From the NCBI GenBank assembly GCA_963830165.1, contig CAWHKZ010000005.1:62001-126000 (forward strand): a DNA stretch of 64,000 nucleotides, in the 5' to 3' direction. The stretch is from Bog-756 sp963830165 (lineage in GTDB: Bacteria > Actinomycetota > Acidimicrobiia > Acidimicrobiales > RAAP-2). The notes beneath the pieces are model-generated. The model did no database searches. It saw nothing but the letters and a program-made list of their open reading frames with translations, and was not told where the DNA came from. The position numbers were made by a program, and so were the translations under genes. The number at the start of each line of letters is the position of its first letter. The first letter of the stretch is position 1. Shown one piece after another: positions 28,618-36,635 of the stretch.

Positions 28618-28980
28618 TCAGAACTCCAGTCCCTCGGACCGGGCGGCGTCGGCCAGCGCGGCCACCCGTCCGTGGTAGGCGAATCCGCCGCGGTCGAAGA
28701 CCACGGTGGTGATTCCGGCGTCCTTGGCGCGGCCCGCCACCAGGGCGCCCACCGCCTTGGCCGCCTCGATGTTGCCGCCGTTGGATCCCCGCAGGGACGG
28801 CTCGACGGTCGACGCGGCGGCCAGGGTGCGGCCGGACAGGTCGTCGATGAGCTGGGCGGTGATGTGCTTGTTGGAGCGGAACACGGCCAGGCGCGGACGC
28901 TCGGCGGTGCCCTCGACCCGACGGCGCACGCGCTTGTGGCGGCGGCGGCGGAGCTCCAGCTTGTGATCGGTGCGTGCCAT
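28618..28980 (-). CDS. rplR: 50S ribosomal protein L18
   Basis: Binds 5S rRNA. The 120 residues have RRRHKRVRRRVEGTAERPRL, FRSNKHITAQLIDD, and FDRGGFAYHGRVAALADAAR. Its start overlaps the rplF stop by one base. Confidence 0.99.
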   Translation of the reverse strand: MARTDHKLELRRRRHKRVRRRVEGTAERPRLAVFRSNKHITAQLIDDLSGRTLAAASTVEPSLRGSNGGNIEAAKAVGALVAGRAKDAGITTVVFDRGGFAYHGRVAALADAARSEGLEF

Positions 28981-29522
28981 TACTTGGCTGCCTTCCCGGC
29001 CTTGCGCACGACGCGCTCACCCGCGTACCGGATCCCCTTGCCCTTGTAGGGCTCGGGCTTCCGGAGCTTGCGGATGTCGGCGGCGACCTGGCCGACCTTT
29101 TCCTTGTCGATTCCCTTGATGATGATGCGGGTGGCGCTCGGCACCTCGAAGGTCACGCCGTCGGGGGCGGTCACGTTGACGGGGTGGGAGAAGCCGAGTG
29201 CGAGCTCGAGCGCGCCCGGGCCCTTCGGCACGGCGCGGTAGCCCACGCCGACGATCTCGAGCTCCTTGGAGAAGCCGTCGGTGACCCCGGCCACCATGTT
29301 GGCCACCAGCGACCGGGTCAACCCGTGGAGGGCCCGGTTCTGGCGCTGGTCGTCGGGGCGCTCCACCACCAGCACGTCGCCGTCCTGGCGGATGCTGATG
29401 GCCGAGGGGACCTGGCGGGCCAGCTCGCCCTGGGGGCCCTTGACCGTGACGCGGTGCGCGTCGTCGACGGCCACGGTGACCCCGGAGGGCACGGGGATGG
29501 GCGAACGTCCGATGCGGGACAT
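28980..29522 (-). CDS. rplF: 50S ribosomal protein L6
   Basis: Two-domain protein by the factor-binding site. The 180 residues begin MSRIGRSPIPVPSGV and end with the signature EPYKGKGIRYAGERV. The 51-base gap upstream to rpsH holds only a ribosome site. Confidence 0.99.
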   Translation of the reverse strand: MSRIGRSPIPVPSGVTVAVDDAHRVTVKGPQGELARQVPSAISIRQDGDVLVVERPDDQRQNRALHGLTRSLVANMVAGVTDGFSKELEIVGVGYRAVPKGPGALELALGFSHPVNVTAPDGVTFEVPSATRIIIKGIDKEKVGQVAADIRKLRKPEPYKGKGIRYAGERVVRKAGKAAK

Positions 29523-29573
29523 CAGCGGGTACCTCCGTTGCTACGGCCGCGCGCGGCCTCGGTCAGGGGGCGG

Positions 29574-29978
29574 TCACCACACATAGCAGAGCACCTCGCC
29601 ACCCATGCGGCGCTTGCGCGCCTCGCGGTCGGTCATGAGGCCCTTGGAGGTCGAGACCACCGCCACGCCGAGCCCGCCCAGCACGCGCGGGATCTTGTCG
29701 GCCCGGGCGTAGATGCGCAGGCCGGGCTTGGACACCCGCTTGATCCCGGAGATCGTCCGGGCGCGGTCGGGTGCGTACTTCATGGTGATCTGGAGCGTCT
29801 TGCCGGGCTTGCCCGGGGTGTCGCTCACCTGGAACCCGCCGATGTAGCCCTCCTCCACGAGGATGGCGGCCAGCGATTCCTTGAGCTTGGAGCCGGGCAT
29901 CGACACGGTGTCGAAGTGGGCGGTGTTCGCGTTCCGGATGCGGGTGAGCATGTCGGCGATCGGGTCGGTCATCGTCAT
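29574..29978 (-). CDS. rpsH: 30S ribosomal protein S8
   Basis: Central-domain assembly protein that also represses the spc operon in E. coli. The 134 residues begin MTMTDPIADMLTRIRNAN and have GLGVAVVSTSKGLMTDREA. Confidence 0.99.
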   Translation of the reverse strand: MTMTDPIADMLTRIRNANTAHFDTVSMPGSKLKESLAAILVEEGYIGGFQVSDTPGKPGKTLQITMKYAPDRARTISGIKRVSKPGLRIYARADKIPRVLGGLGVAVVSTSKGLMTDREARKRRMGGEVLCYVW

Positions 29979-29994
29979 TCGTCGTCGCCCCCTC

Positions 29995-30180
29995 TCACCA
30001 ACTGGCCTTCGTCACGCCGGGGATCTCCCCGGCGTGGACCATCACCCGCAGGCAGATCCGGCACAGGCCGAACTTGCGGTACACCGACTTCGGCCGGCCG
30101 CACCTGCGGCACCGGGTGTATCCACGCACCTTGAACTTCGGTGTGCGCTGCTGCTTCTCGATCAGAGCCTTCTTCGCCAT
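29995..30180 (-). CDS. rpsN: 30S ribosomal protein S14, type Z (zinc form)
   Basis: The 61-residue short form with the zinc site CRRC and CRIC. The zinc-free long paralogue is not in this window. It starts MAKKALIEKQQRTPKFKVRG and lies four bases after rplE. Confidence 0.99.
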   Translation of the reverse strand: MAKKALIEKQQRTPKFKVRGYTRCRRCGRPKSVYRKFGLCRICLRVMVHAGEIPGVTKASW

Positions 30181-30184
30181 GGGG

Positions 30185-30757
30185 TTACTGGTTCTCCTTG
30201 CGGAACGGGAAGCCGAATGCGGCGAGCAGGGCCCGCCCCTCGTCGTCGGTACGTGCGGTGGTGGCGATGGTGATGTCCATGCCGCGGGTGGTGTCGATGC
30301 GGTCGTAGTCGATCTCGGGGAAGATCAGCTGCTCGGTCACGCCGAACGTGTAGTTGCCGTGTCCGTCGAACGACCGGGGCGAGAGCCCGCGGAAGTCGCG
30401 GATGCGGGGGATGGCCATCGACACCAGCCGGTCGAAGAACTCCCAGGCCCGGTCACCCCGCAGGGTCACCTTGGCGCCGATCTCCTGGCCCTCGCGGAGC
30501 TTGAACGAGGCGATCGACTTCTTGGCCCGGGTCACCACCGGCTTCTGGCCGGCGATGATCTCGAGATCCCGCATGGCCCCCTCGATGAGGGACTTCTGCT
30601 GGGTGGCCCGGCCGACCCCCATGTTGATCACGATCTTGGAGAGGCGCGGGACCTCCATGATGTTGGCGAGGCCCAGCGTCTGCTGGAGCTCGGCCCGCAC
30701 CTGGTCGTCGTAGCGCCGCTTGAGGCGGGGCCGTTCGGGCGCCGAGGTCGTCGCCAT
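30185..30757 (-). CDS. rplE: 50S ribosomal protein L5
   Basis: Binds 5S rRNA and contacts S13 and P-site tRNA. The 190 residues contain KIVINMGVG, KKSIASFKLREG and RDFRGLSPRSFDGHGNYT. ATG 30757 overlaps the rplX stop by one base; a longer open frame extends into rplX and is not used. Confidence 0.99.
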   Translation of the reverse strand: MATTSAPERPRLKRRYDDQVRAELQQTLGLANIMEVPRLSKIVINMGVGRATQQKSLIEGAMRDLEIIAGQKPVVTRAKKSIASFKLREGQEIGAKVTLRGDRAWEFFDRLVSMAIPRIRDFRGLSPRSFDGHGNYTFGVTEQLIFPEIDYDRIDTTRGMDITIATTARTDDEGRALLAAFGFPFRKENQ

Positions 30758-31062
30758 CACAGGTCCGTCCCGCACTTGCGGCAGACGCGCAGCTTGCGCC
30801 CCTGCTCGTCGATGCGCATGCCGATGCGGGTAGGCCCGCACGAGCCGCACACGATGGCCACCGAGGAGACCGAGATCGGCATGAACTTGTCGATCACGCC
30901 TCCCTGCATGGTCGCCCGGGTGGGCTTGGCGTGGCGCTTGGCGACGTGGACGCCTTCCACGATCACCTTGCCCTCGGCGGGCAGGGCGCGGACCACACTG
31001 GACTGCTTGCCCCGGTCCTTGCCCGACAGGACCTGGACCTTGTCACCCTTCTTGATTCGCAT
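30757..31062 (-). CDS. rplX: 50S ribosomal protein L24
   Basis: Assembly initiator with an N-terminal KOW motif (KKGDKVQVLSGKDRGKQ). The 101 residues include a C-terminal segment with CGSC and CRKC, suggesting a zinc-binding end as found in other actinobacterial L24 proteins. It begins immediately after the rplN stop. Confidence 0.98.
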   Translation of the reverse strand: MRIKKGDKVQVLSGKDRGKQSSVVRALPAEGKVIVEGVHVAKRHAKPTRATMQGGVIDKFMPISVSSVAIVCGSCGPTRIGMRIDEQGRKLRVCRKCGTDL

Positions 31063-31431
31063 CTAGAGCACCTCCGGCGCCAGCGAGATGATCCGCATGA
31101 AGCGCTTGTCGCGCAGCTCCCGGCCGACGGGCCCGAAGATGCGGGTCCCGCGGGGCTGCTGCTGGTCGTTGATGAGGACGGCGGCGTTCTCGTCGAAGCG
31201 GATGTAGCTGCCGTCGGGACGGCGCTTCTCCTTCTTCGTCCGGACGACGACGCACTTCACGACGTCGCCCTTCTTGACCGCGGCCCCCGGGATGGCGTCC
31301 TTGACCGTGGCCACGAAGACGTCCCCGATCGAGGCGTAGCGGCGGCGCGAGCCGCCCAGCACCTTGATGCAGAGGACCTCCTTGGCCCCGGAGTTGTCGG
31401 CCACGCGGAGTCGGGATTCCTGTTGGATCAT
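31063..31431 (-). CDS. rplN: 50S ribosomal protein L14
   Basis: Part of intersubunit bridge B8. The 122 residues start MIQQESRLRVADNSGAKEVL and match the family's fixed length. ATG 31431 overlaps the rpsQ stop (ATGA). It is the first gene of the classical spc group. Confidence 0.99.
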   Translation of the reverse strand: MIQQESRLRVADNSGAKEVLCIKVLGGSRRRYASIGDVFVATVKDAIPGAAVKKGDVVKCVVVRTKKEKRRPDGSYIRFDENAAVLINDQQQPRGTRIFGPVGRELRDKRFMRIISLAPEVL

Positions 31432-31715
31432 CGGGCACGCTCCAGCACGTCGGCCAGCCGCCAACGCTTCAGCTTCGACAGGGGCCGGGTCTCGACGACG
31501 CGCACCCGGTCACCGACCTTGGCGGTGTTCTCCTGGTCGTGGACGTAGAGCTTCTTCGTCCGCTGCACGGTCTTGCCGTAGCGGGGGTGGCGGACGCGCT
31601 CGATGACGGCGACGACCACGGTGGCGTCCATGGCGTCGGACACCACCAGGCCCTCGCGGACCTTGCGGGCGTTGGCCCGCTCCTCCGTGCCCTCGGCACG
31701 CTGCTCGTCGGCCAT
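31428..31715 (-). CDS. rpsQ: 30S ribosomal protein S17
   Basis: Primary 16S rRNA binder. The 95 residues have a 15-residue acidic N-terminal extension, then REGLVVSDAMDATVVVAV and DRVRVVETRPLSKLKRWRL. One-base overlap with rpmC. Confidence 0.99.
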   Translation of the reverse strand: MADEQRAEGTEERANARKVREGLVVSDAMDATVVVAVIERVRHPRYGKTVQRTKKLYVHDQENTAKVGDRVRVVETRPLSKLKRWRLADVLERAR

Positions 31716-32119
31716 CAGTCGTTCTCCTCTGCGTCCTCGGCGTCGTCGTCGTCCTCGAGGGCCTCGTCAGGGGCCTCGTCGGCCACCTTCTCCTCGGCCT
31801 CGGCCTTCGCCGCGGCCCGGCGCTCGGAGGCCGTGCTGCTGTCCCGCCCCAGTGCCTCGTCCTCGTCGCGGCGACGTGCCGCGGCCTGGTGGGCGGGGAG
31901 CTGGTCGAAGGCCAGGCCCTCGGCCTCGGCGATCTCGCGGTTGCGCAGCTCGGTGAGCATGCGGGCCACGTCCTTGCGGACGTGGTTGATCCGCGAGAAG
32001 TTGTCGAGCTGCCCGGTGGCCAGCTGGAAGCGGAGGTTGAAGAGCTCCCGCCGGGTCTCCCCCAGCTGGCGCTCCAACTCCTCGGTGTCGTACTCGGAGA
32101 TCTCGGCTGCCGTGGCCAT
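31715..32119 (-). CDS. rpmC: 50S ribosomal protein L29 with a long acidic C-terminal tail
   Basis: L29 sits at the tunnel exit next to L23. The core (residues 1-65, ELERQLGETRRELFNLRFQL to LTELRNREI) is normal. The protein continues to residue 134, whereas most L29 proteins end near 65-80. The tail is Ala, Glu and Asp rich (AEEKVADEAPDEALEDDDD) and ends EDAEEND. The tail is in frame, with no indel needed. ATG 32119 overlaps the rplP stop by one base. Confidence 0.97.
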   Translation of the reverse strand: MATAAEISEYDTEELERQLGETRRELFNLRFQLATGQLDNFSRINHVRKDVARMLTELRNREIAEAEGLAFDQLPAHQAAARRRDEDEALGRDSSTASERRAAAKAEAEEKVADEAPDEALEDDDDAEDAEEND

Positions 32120-32556
32120 CAGACCTGCACCTCCGGTGTGCCGTGGGTGCCGGGACGGACGACGAAGCGGGCCTTGAACGGGAGCTTCTGGATGGCGCGC
32201 TCCATGGCCTCGCGGGCCAGGTCCTGGTCCACTCCGGCCAGCTCGAACAGGATGCGTCCGGGCTTCACGACGGCGACCCAGTGCTCGGGGTTGCCCTTGC
32301 CGGAGCCCATGCGGGTCTCGGCCGGCTTCTTCGTGACCGGCCGGTCCGGGAACACCCGGATCCACACCTTGCCGCCACGCTTGACGTGGCGGGTCATGGC
32401 GATACGGGCGGCCTCGATCTGGCGGGCCGTCATCCAGGCCGGCTCGAGGGCCTGGATGCCGAAGTCGCCGAAGGTGACCTCGCTCCCACCCTTGGCCTGG
32501 CCCGACATGCGGCCGCGCTGCTGCTTGCGGTGCTTGACCTTGCGGGGCATCAGCAT
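32119..32556 (-). CDS. rplP: 50S ribosomal protein L16
   Basis: Positions A-site tRNA. The body has PRKVKHRKQQRGRMSGQAKG and GSGKGNPEHWVAVVKPGRI. Two ATGs lie two codons apart: 32556 has the better spaced AGGAGG, while 32550 gives the usual MPRKVKH start. Its 5' end overlaps the restored rpsC region by at most a few bases. Confidence 0.99.
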   Translation of the reverse strand: MLMPRKVKHRKQQRGRMSGQAKGGSEVTFGDFGIQALEPAWMTARQIEAARIAMTRHVKRGGKVWIRVFPDRPVTKKPAETRMGSGKGNPEHWVAVVKPGRILFELAGVDQDLAREAMERAIQKLPFKARFVVRPGTHGTPEVQV

Positions 32557-32557
32557 G

Positions 32558-33527
32558 TCAGTCGACCTCCTTGCGGAAGTGCGGGGTCTCGTGGTGCTCG
32601 CGCGGTCTTGCGCTCGATCTCCTCGTCCTCGGTGAGGATGCGCTCGAGATCGTCGGGCACGGCGGGCGGGGCGGCGATGTCGGCCGGAGCACTGTCCACC
32701 AGTCCCTCGGGCACGTCGGCTTCGGTGGCGTCGGAGTCGATGGTGACCACGCTGCCCGGGGCGCCCTGCTCGGCGCGACGGCGGCCGCCACCGGCGGTGA
32801 TGAGCCGGCGCGGGGCCGCCTCGCCGGCCTGGCCGGAGGTCTCGCCGACGGCCATGGCCGCCTCACGGGTGATCTTCTCCTCGGAGGAGATCTTGTACGG
32901 GAGGATGTCGCCCTTGTAGATCCAGACCTTCACGCCGATGCGGCCGTAGGTCGTCTTGGCCTCGCGGAAGCCGTAGTCGATGTCGGCGCGCAGGGTGTGC
33001 AGCGGGACCCGGCCCTCGCGGTAGGACTCCTTGCGCGACATCTCGGAGCCGCCGAGGCGCCCCGAGCACTGGACGCGGACACCCAGGGCGCCGGCCTTCT
33101 GCACGGTCTGGATGGAGCGCTTCATGGCCCGGCGGAACGCCACCCGTCGGGCGAGCTGGTCGCAGATGCCCTGGGCGATCAGCGCGGCGTCGAGCTCGGG
33201 CTGCTTGATCTCCTGGATGTTGAGCTGGATCCGGTTGTTGAGTCCGGTGATCTCCTCGATCTTCTTCTTGAGGCGGTCGGCCTCGGCGCCGCGGCGGCCG
33301 ATGACGATGCCGGGCCGGGCGGTGTGGATGTCCACCCGCAGCCGGTCCCGGGTGCGCTCGATCTCGATCCGGCTGACGGCAGCCGACTCCAGCTGCGACA
33401 TCAGATAGTCACGGATCTCCCAGTCCTCGATCACGCAGTCCTGGTAGTTGCGCTCCTCGAACCAGCGCGACTTCCAGTCGGTCGTGACGCCGAGGCGGAA
33501 CCCGTAGGGGTTTACCTTCTGGCCCAT
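32558..33527 (-). CDS. rpsC: 30S ribosomal protein S3 (one frameshift near the 3' end)
   Basis: Head protein at the mRNA entry channel. MGQKVNPYGFRLGVTTDWKS and the KH domain (PGIVIGRRGAEADRLKKKIE) are intact. As sequenced, the frame runs on to 32550. Removing one extra base at about 32600-32606 gives the ending KTREHHETPHFRKEVD and a stop at 32558, ahead of the rplP start. This restored protein has 322 residues, about 95 beyond the S3 core, with an Ala/Asp-rich linker from residue ~230. Confidence 0.95.
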
Positions 33528-33531
33528 CTGC

Positions 33532-34232
33532 TCAGCCCTTCTCTTCGGCGGTGTCGCCGTCAGTCTCGTCGGCGTGTCGCGTCGCCGTCGTCGCGTCGCC
33601 TCGTCGGTGACCTCGTCGGTCGCCTCGGCCTCGGTCTCCAGGTCCGACTCCTCCAGGGGGCCGGCCTCCGTCTCGGTGATCACGTCGTCGGCCTGCACGG
33701 CATCCTCGGACCACGCCTCGGACCCGGTGTCGGTGGTCGCCGTCGCCTCGGCCGTGGTGGTCGGGGTCGACGTGGTCGGCTCCGAGCGCTGCCGGCGCGA
33801 GCCGGCCACCCGGCGCGACCGCTGGGCGCCGGCGGCGGACTGCTTGGCCCGGCGTCGGGCGATCCGCTCGTCGGGCATGCGGCTCACGATGATGGTGATG
33901 TGCGAGGTCCGCTTGCGGATGCGGGTGGCCCGGCCCCGGGCCCGCGGCCGCCAGCGCTTCAGGGTGGCACCCTCGTCGGCGAAGCAGGCCGACACGTAGA
34001 GCTCCTCGGCGTCCTGGCCGTCGTTGTGCACGGCGTTGGCCACGGCCGAGGCCAGGACCTTGCCGACCACCGTGGCGGCCTCGCGGTCGCCGTTGGCCAG
34101 GATCTCGGCGGCCAGCGTGACATCCTGGCCGCGGATCAGGTTGAGGACCTGGCGCACCTTGGAGGCCGACATGCGGCTGTGCCGGAGGACGGCACGGGTG
34201 CCCTCGCGCTCGTTGGTCTTCACGCCGGGCAC
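33532..34232 (-). CDS. rplV: 50S ribosomal protein L22 with a long acidic tail (one frameshift in the tail)
   Basis: Lines the exit tunnel. The GTG at 34232 has a GGGGAGG site; the core to residue ~118 is standard (RHSRMSASKVRQVLNLIRG, TSHITIIVSR). A basic linker to ~150 is followed by a Thr/Glu/Asp-rich tail. As sequenced, the frame has no stop and runs into S3. One missing base near 33590 would switch to the frame ending ADETDGDTAEEKG with a TGA at 33532, four bases before rpsC. That restores 233 residues and keeps GC-rich third positions. Confidence 0.9.
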
Positions 34233-34233
34233 G

Positions 34234-34512
34234 TCAGCGCCTCCCCGCCCGCTCTTGGCCGGCATGGAACTTGAAGGTGCGGGTGGGGGCGAACTCGCCG
34301 AGCTTGTGGCCGACCATCGACTCGGTCACGTAGACCGGGATGTGCTTGCGGCCGTCGTGGACGGCGATGGTGTGACCGACCATGTCGGGGATGATGGTCG
34401 AGCGCCGGGACCAGGTCTTGATGACCTTCTTGTCGCCGGCCGCGTTGAGGACGTCCACCTTCTTGAGCAGGTGGTCGTCCACGAACGGACCCTTCTTGAG
34501 GCTGCGGGGCAT
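34234..34512 (-). CDS. rpsS: 30S ribosomal protein S19
   Basis: Head protein near the A site. ATG 34512 gives the standard 92 residues, MPRSLKKGPFVDDHLLKKVD to FHAGQERAGRR. It ends one base before rplV. Confidence 0.99.
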   Translation of the reverse strand: MPRSLKKGPFVDDHLLKKVDVLNAAGDKKVIKTWSRRSTIIPDMVGHTIAVHDGRKHIPVYVTESMVGHKLGEFAPTRTFKFHAGQERAGRR

Positions 34513-34535
34513 GTGTGTCGTTCCCTCTGTCTTCC

Positions 34536-35372
34536 CTACCGGCGTGCGCCGCGCTTGCGGCGACGACGGACGATCATCGAGTCGGAGTCCTTGTTGCGGG
34601 CACGGGTACGGCCTTCCGGCTGGCCCCACGGGGACACCGGGTGGCGGCCACCCGAGGTCTTGCCCTCGCCACCGCCGAGCGGGTGGTCGACCGGGTTCAT
34701 GGCCACGCCGCGGGTCTGCGGGCGGACGCCCTTCCAGCGGTTGCGTCCGGCCTTGCCGATCTTGACCAGCTCGGCCTCGGAGTTGCCGACCGTCCCGAGG
34801 GTGGCCCGGCAGTCGATGGGCACCCGGCGCATCTCGGTGGAGGGGAGACGGAGGGTGGCGAACGCCCCCTCCTTGGCCACGAGCTGGACGCTCATGCCGG
34901 CGCCACGGGCCATCTTGCCGCCCTGGCCGACGCGGAGCTCCACGTTGTGGATGGTCGAGCCCACCGGGATGAAGCGCATCGGCAGGGCGTTGCCGGACCG
35001 GATCTCGGCGCCCTGGCCCGACTGCAGCCGGTCGCCGACCTGGACACCGGCCGGGGCCAGGATGTAGCGCTTCTCGCCGTCGAGGTAGTGCAGCAGGGCG
35101 ATGCGGGCGTTGCGGTTCGGGTCGTACTCGATGGTGGCGACCTTGGCCGGGATCCCGTCCTTGTCCCGCTTGAAGTCGATGATGCGGTACTGCTGCTTGT
35201 GCCCGCCGCCGCGGTGGCGCGACGTCTTGCGGCCGTGGTTGTTGCGGCCGCCGGTGCGGGGCTTCGGGGCGAGCAGCGACTTCTCGGGACGGTCGGTGGT
35301 CAGCTCGGCGAAGTCCGAGACGGTCTGGAAGCGCCGGCCGGCGCTGGTGGGCTTTCGTGAACGCAATGCCAT
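34536..35372 (-). CDS. rplB: 50S ribosomal protein L2
   Basis: Core of the peptidyl-transferase region. ATG 35372 gives 278 residues, MALRSRKPTSAGRRFQTVSD to the C-terminal RRRRKRGARR, with the conserved GVAMNPVDHPLGGGEGKTSG carrying the key histidine. Confidence 0.99.
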   Translation of the reverse strand: MALRSRKPTSAGRRFQTVSDFAELTTDRPEKSLLAPKPRTGGRNNHGRKTSRHRGGGHKQQYRIIDFKRDKDGIPAKVATIEYDPNRNARIALLHYLDGEKRYILAPAGVQVGDRLQSGQGAEIRSGNALPMRFIPVGSTIHNVELRVGQGGKMARGAGMSVQLVAKEGAFATLRLPSTEMRRVPIDCRATLGTVGNSEAELVKIGKAGRNRWKGVRPQTRGVAMNPVDHPLGGGEGKTSGGRHPVSPWGQPEGRTRARNKDSDSMIVRRRRKRGARR

Positions 35373-35388
35373 GGTGGAACCCGGTCTC

Positions 35389-35679
35389 TCAGTTCTCGAA
35401 CAGGTCGATCGAGTCACCCGGGGCGAGGGTGACGATGGCCCGCTTGGTGTCGGGGCGATGGCCCATGCCGCCGCCCTTGCGGTTGCGCTTGACCTTGCCC
35501 TTGCGGTTGAGCGTGTTGACGTTGGTCACGCGCACGTCGAAGGCCTGCTCGACGGCGTGGCGGACATCGATCTTCGTGGCCGACGGGTCGACCACGAAGA
35601 CGTAGACGTTGTCGTCCATCAGGGCGTACGACTTCTCGGACACGACGGGCCGGATCAGGACGTTGTGGGGATCCCTCAC
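35389..35679 (-). CDS. rplW: 50S ribosomal protein L23
   Basis: Tunnel-exit docking site for trigger factor and SRP. I choose GTG 35679 (VRDPHNVLIRPVVSEKSYAL), which overlaps the corrected rplD stop as GTGA and gives 96 residues, the family length. The longer open frame to 35739 belongs to the acidic tail of L4 in another frame. Confidence 0.97.
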   Translation of the reverse strand: MRDPHNVLIRPVVSEKSYALMDDNVYVFVVDPSATKIDVRHAVEQAFDVRVTNVNTLNRKGKVKRNRKGGGMGHRPDTKRAIVTLAPGDSIDLFEN

Positions 35680-36635
35680 GACTCGCTCCCTTCTCTCGTC
35701 GGCGATCTCGACGACCTCGGTCTCGGTGACGTCGGCCACCTCGCCGTCCTCGTCCAGCGTGGTGTCGACGGTCGTCTCGACGACGCCGAGCCACCTCGCC
35801 GTCGTCGCCGACGATCTCGTCCACCTCGGTCTCGACGATCTCGGTGACGTGGCCCGCGGCGTCGGTCACCACGTCGACCTCGGTCTCGACGATCTCGACC
35901 ACGTTGCCGTCCTCGTCCTCGACCACGTCGATCTCGACGGCGCTGAAGACCTTGGGCGTGCCGGGCAGGGTCTCGTCGGTGAAGACGACCCAGTCGTTGA
36001 CCAGGATGTCGTAGGCGTTGAGCTCGCCCTCGAGAATGGTCTGGACCTCGGGCAGGTTGCCGAACGAGCGGTCGGCCACGAAGTCGTCCTCGCTCGAGGA
36101 CGACGAGGACGCGGCCCTCGAGGCCGAGGGCCGACAGGGCGGCCAGGGCGGCCTTGGTGCTGGGCGCCTCGAAGGACCACTCGTCGATCAGGGCGACGTG
36201 GCCCAGGGAGGCCCGGTCGGACAGGGCCGAGCGCAGGGCCAGGGCCTTCATCTTCTTCGGGGTCTTCTGGGCGTAGGAGCGGGGCTTCGGGCCGAGGGCG
36301 ACACCACCGCCGACCCACACGGGCGAGCGGCTGGAGCCGGCCGGGCGCGGCCGGTGCCCTTCTGGCGGAACGGCTTGACACCGCCGCCGCGGACCTCGGA
36401 GCGGGTCTTGGTCGACTGGGTGCCGGCCCGGGCGGCGGCCAGCTGGGCGGTCACCACCTGGTGGAGGACGGCCTGGTTGGGCTCGATGCCGAAGGTCTCG
36501 GGGTCGAGGTCGACCTCGCCGAGCTCGGTCGCCGTCGATCGAGCGGCGGGTGACCGTGCGGTGCTCGGGGGTCCGGCGCAGGAAGCGCCGGATCTCGGCC
36601 GGGCTGGCGGTCTCGAAGTCGATGGTCTCGCTCAC
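35676..36635 (-). CDS. rplD: 50S ribosomal protein L4 with a repetitive acidic tail (several frameshifts)
   Basis: Reaches into the exit tunnel and in E. coli autoregulates the S10 operon. The gene starts at GTG 36635 (GTGA overlap with rplC) and is read in pieces: VSETIDFETASPAE; HQVVTAQLAAARAG and GGGVKPFRQKGTGRAR; VWVGGGVALGPKPRSYAQ; FGNLPEVQTILEGELNAYDI; and an acidic tail. Indels are needed near 36530, 36330, 36095, 35788 and 35690; all five restore a 318-residue protein ending EEGSES. The core is about 225 residues, and the last ~90 consist of four degenerate acidic repeats. The N-terminal ~25 residues are also longer than usual. Confidence 0.88.
   Translation of the reverse strand: MSETIDFETASPAEIRRFLRRTPEHRTVTRRSIDGDRARRGRPRPRDLRHRAQPGRPPPGGDRPAGRRPGRHPVDQDPLRGPRRRCQAVPPEGHRPRPAGSSRSPVWVGGGVALGPKPRSYAQKTPKKMKALALRSALSDRASLGHVALIDEWSFEAPSTKAALAALSALGLEGRVLVVLERGRLRGRPLVRQPARGPDHSRGRAQRLRHPGQRLGRLHRRDPARHAQGLQRRRDRRGRGRGRQRGRDRRDRGRRGDRRRGPRHRDRRDRGGRDRRRRRRGGSASSRRPSTPRWTRTARWPTSPRPRSSRSPTREGSES

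Noticed and set aside
32550..34265. A single L22-S3 fusion protein
   Set aside because: A one-base indel in the L22 tail restores a stop and the usual gap before rpsC, and many other single-base indels occur nearby.
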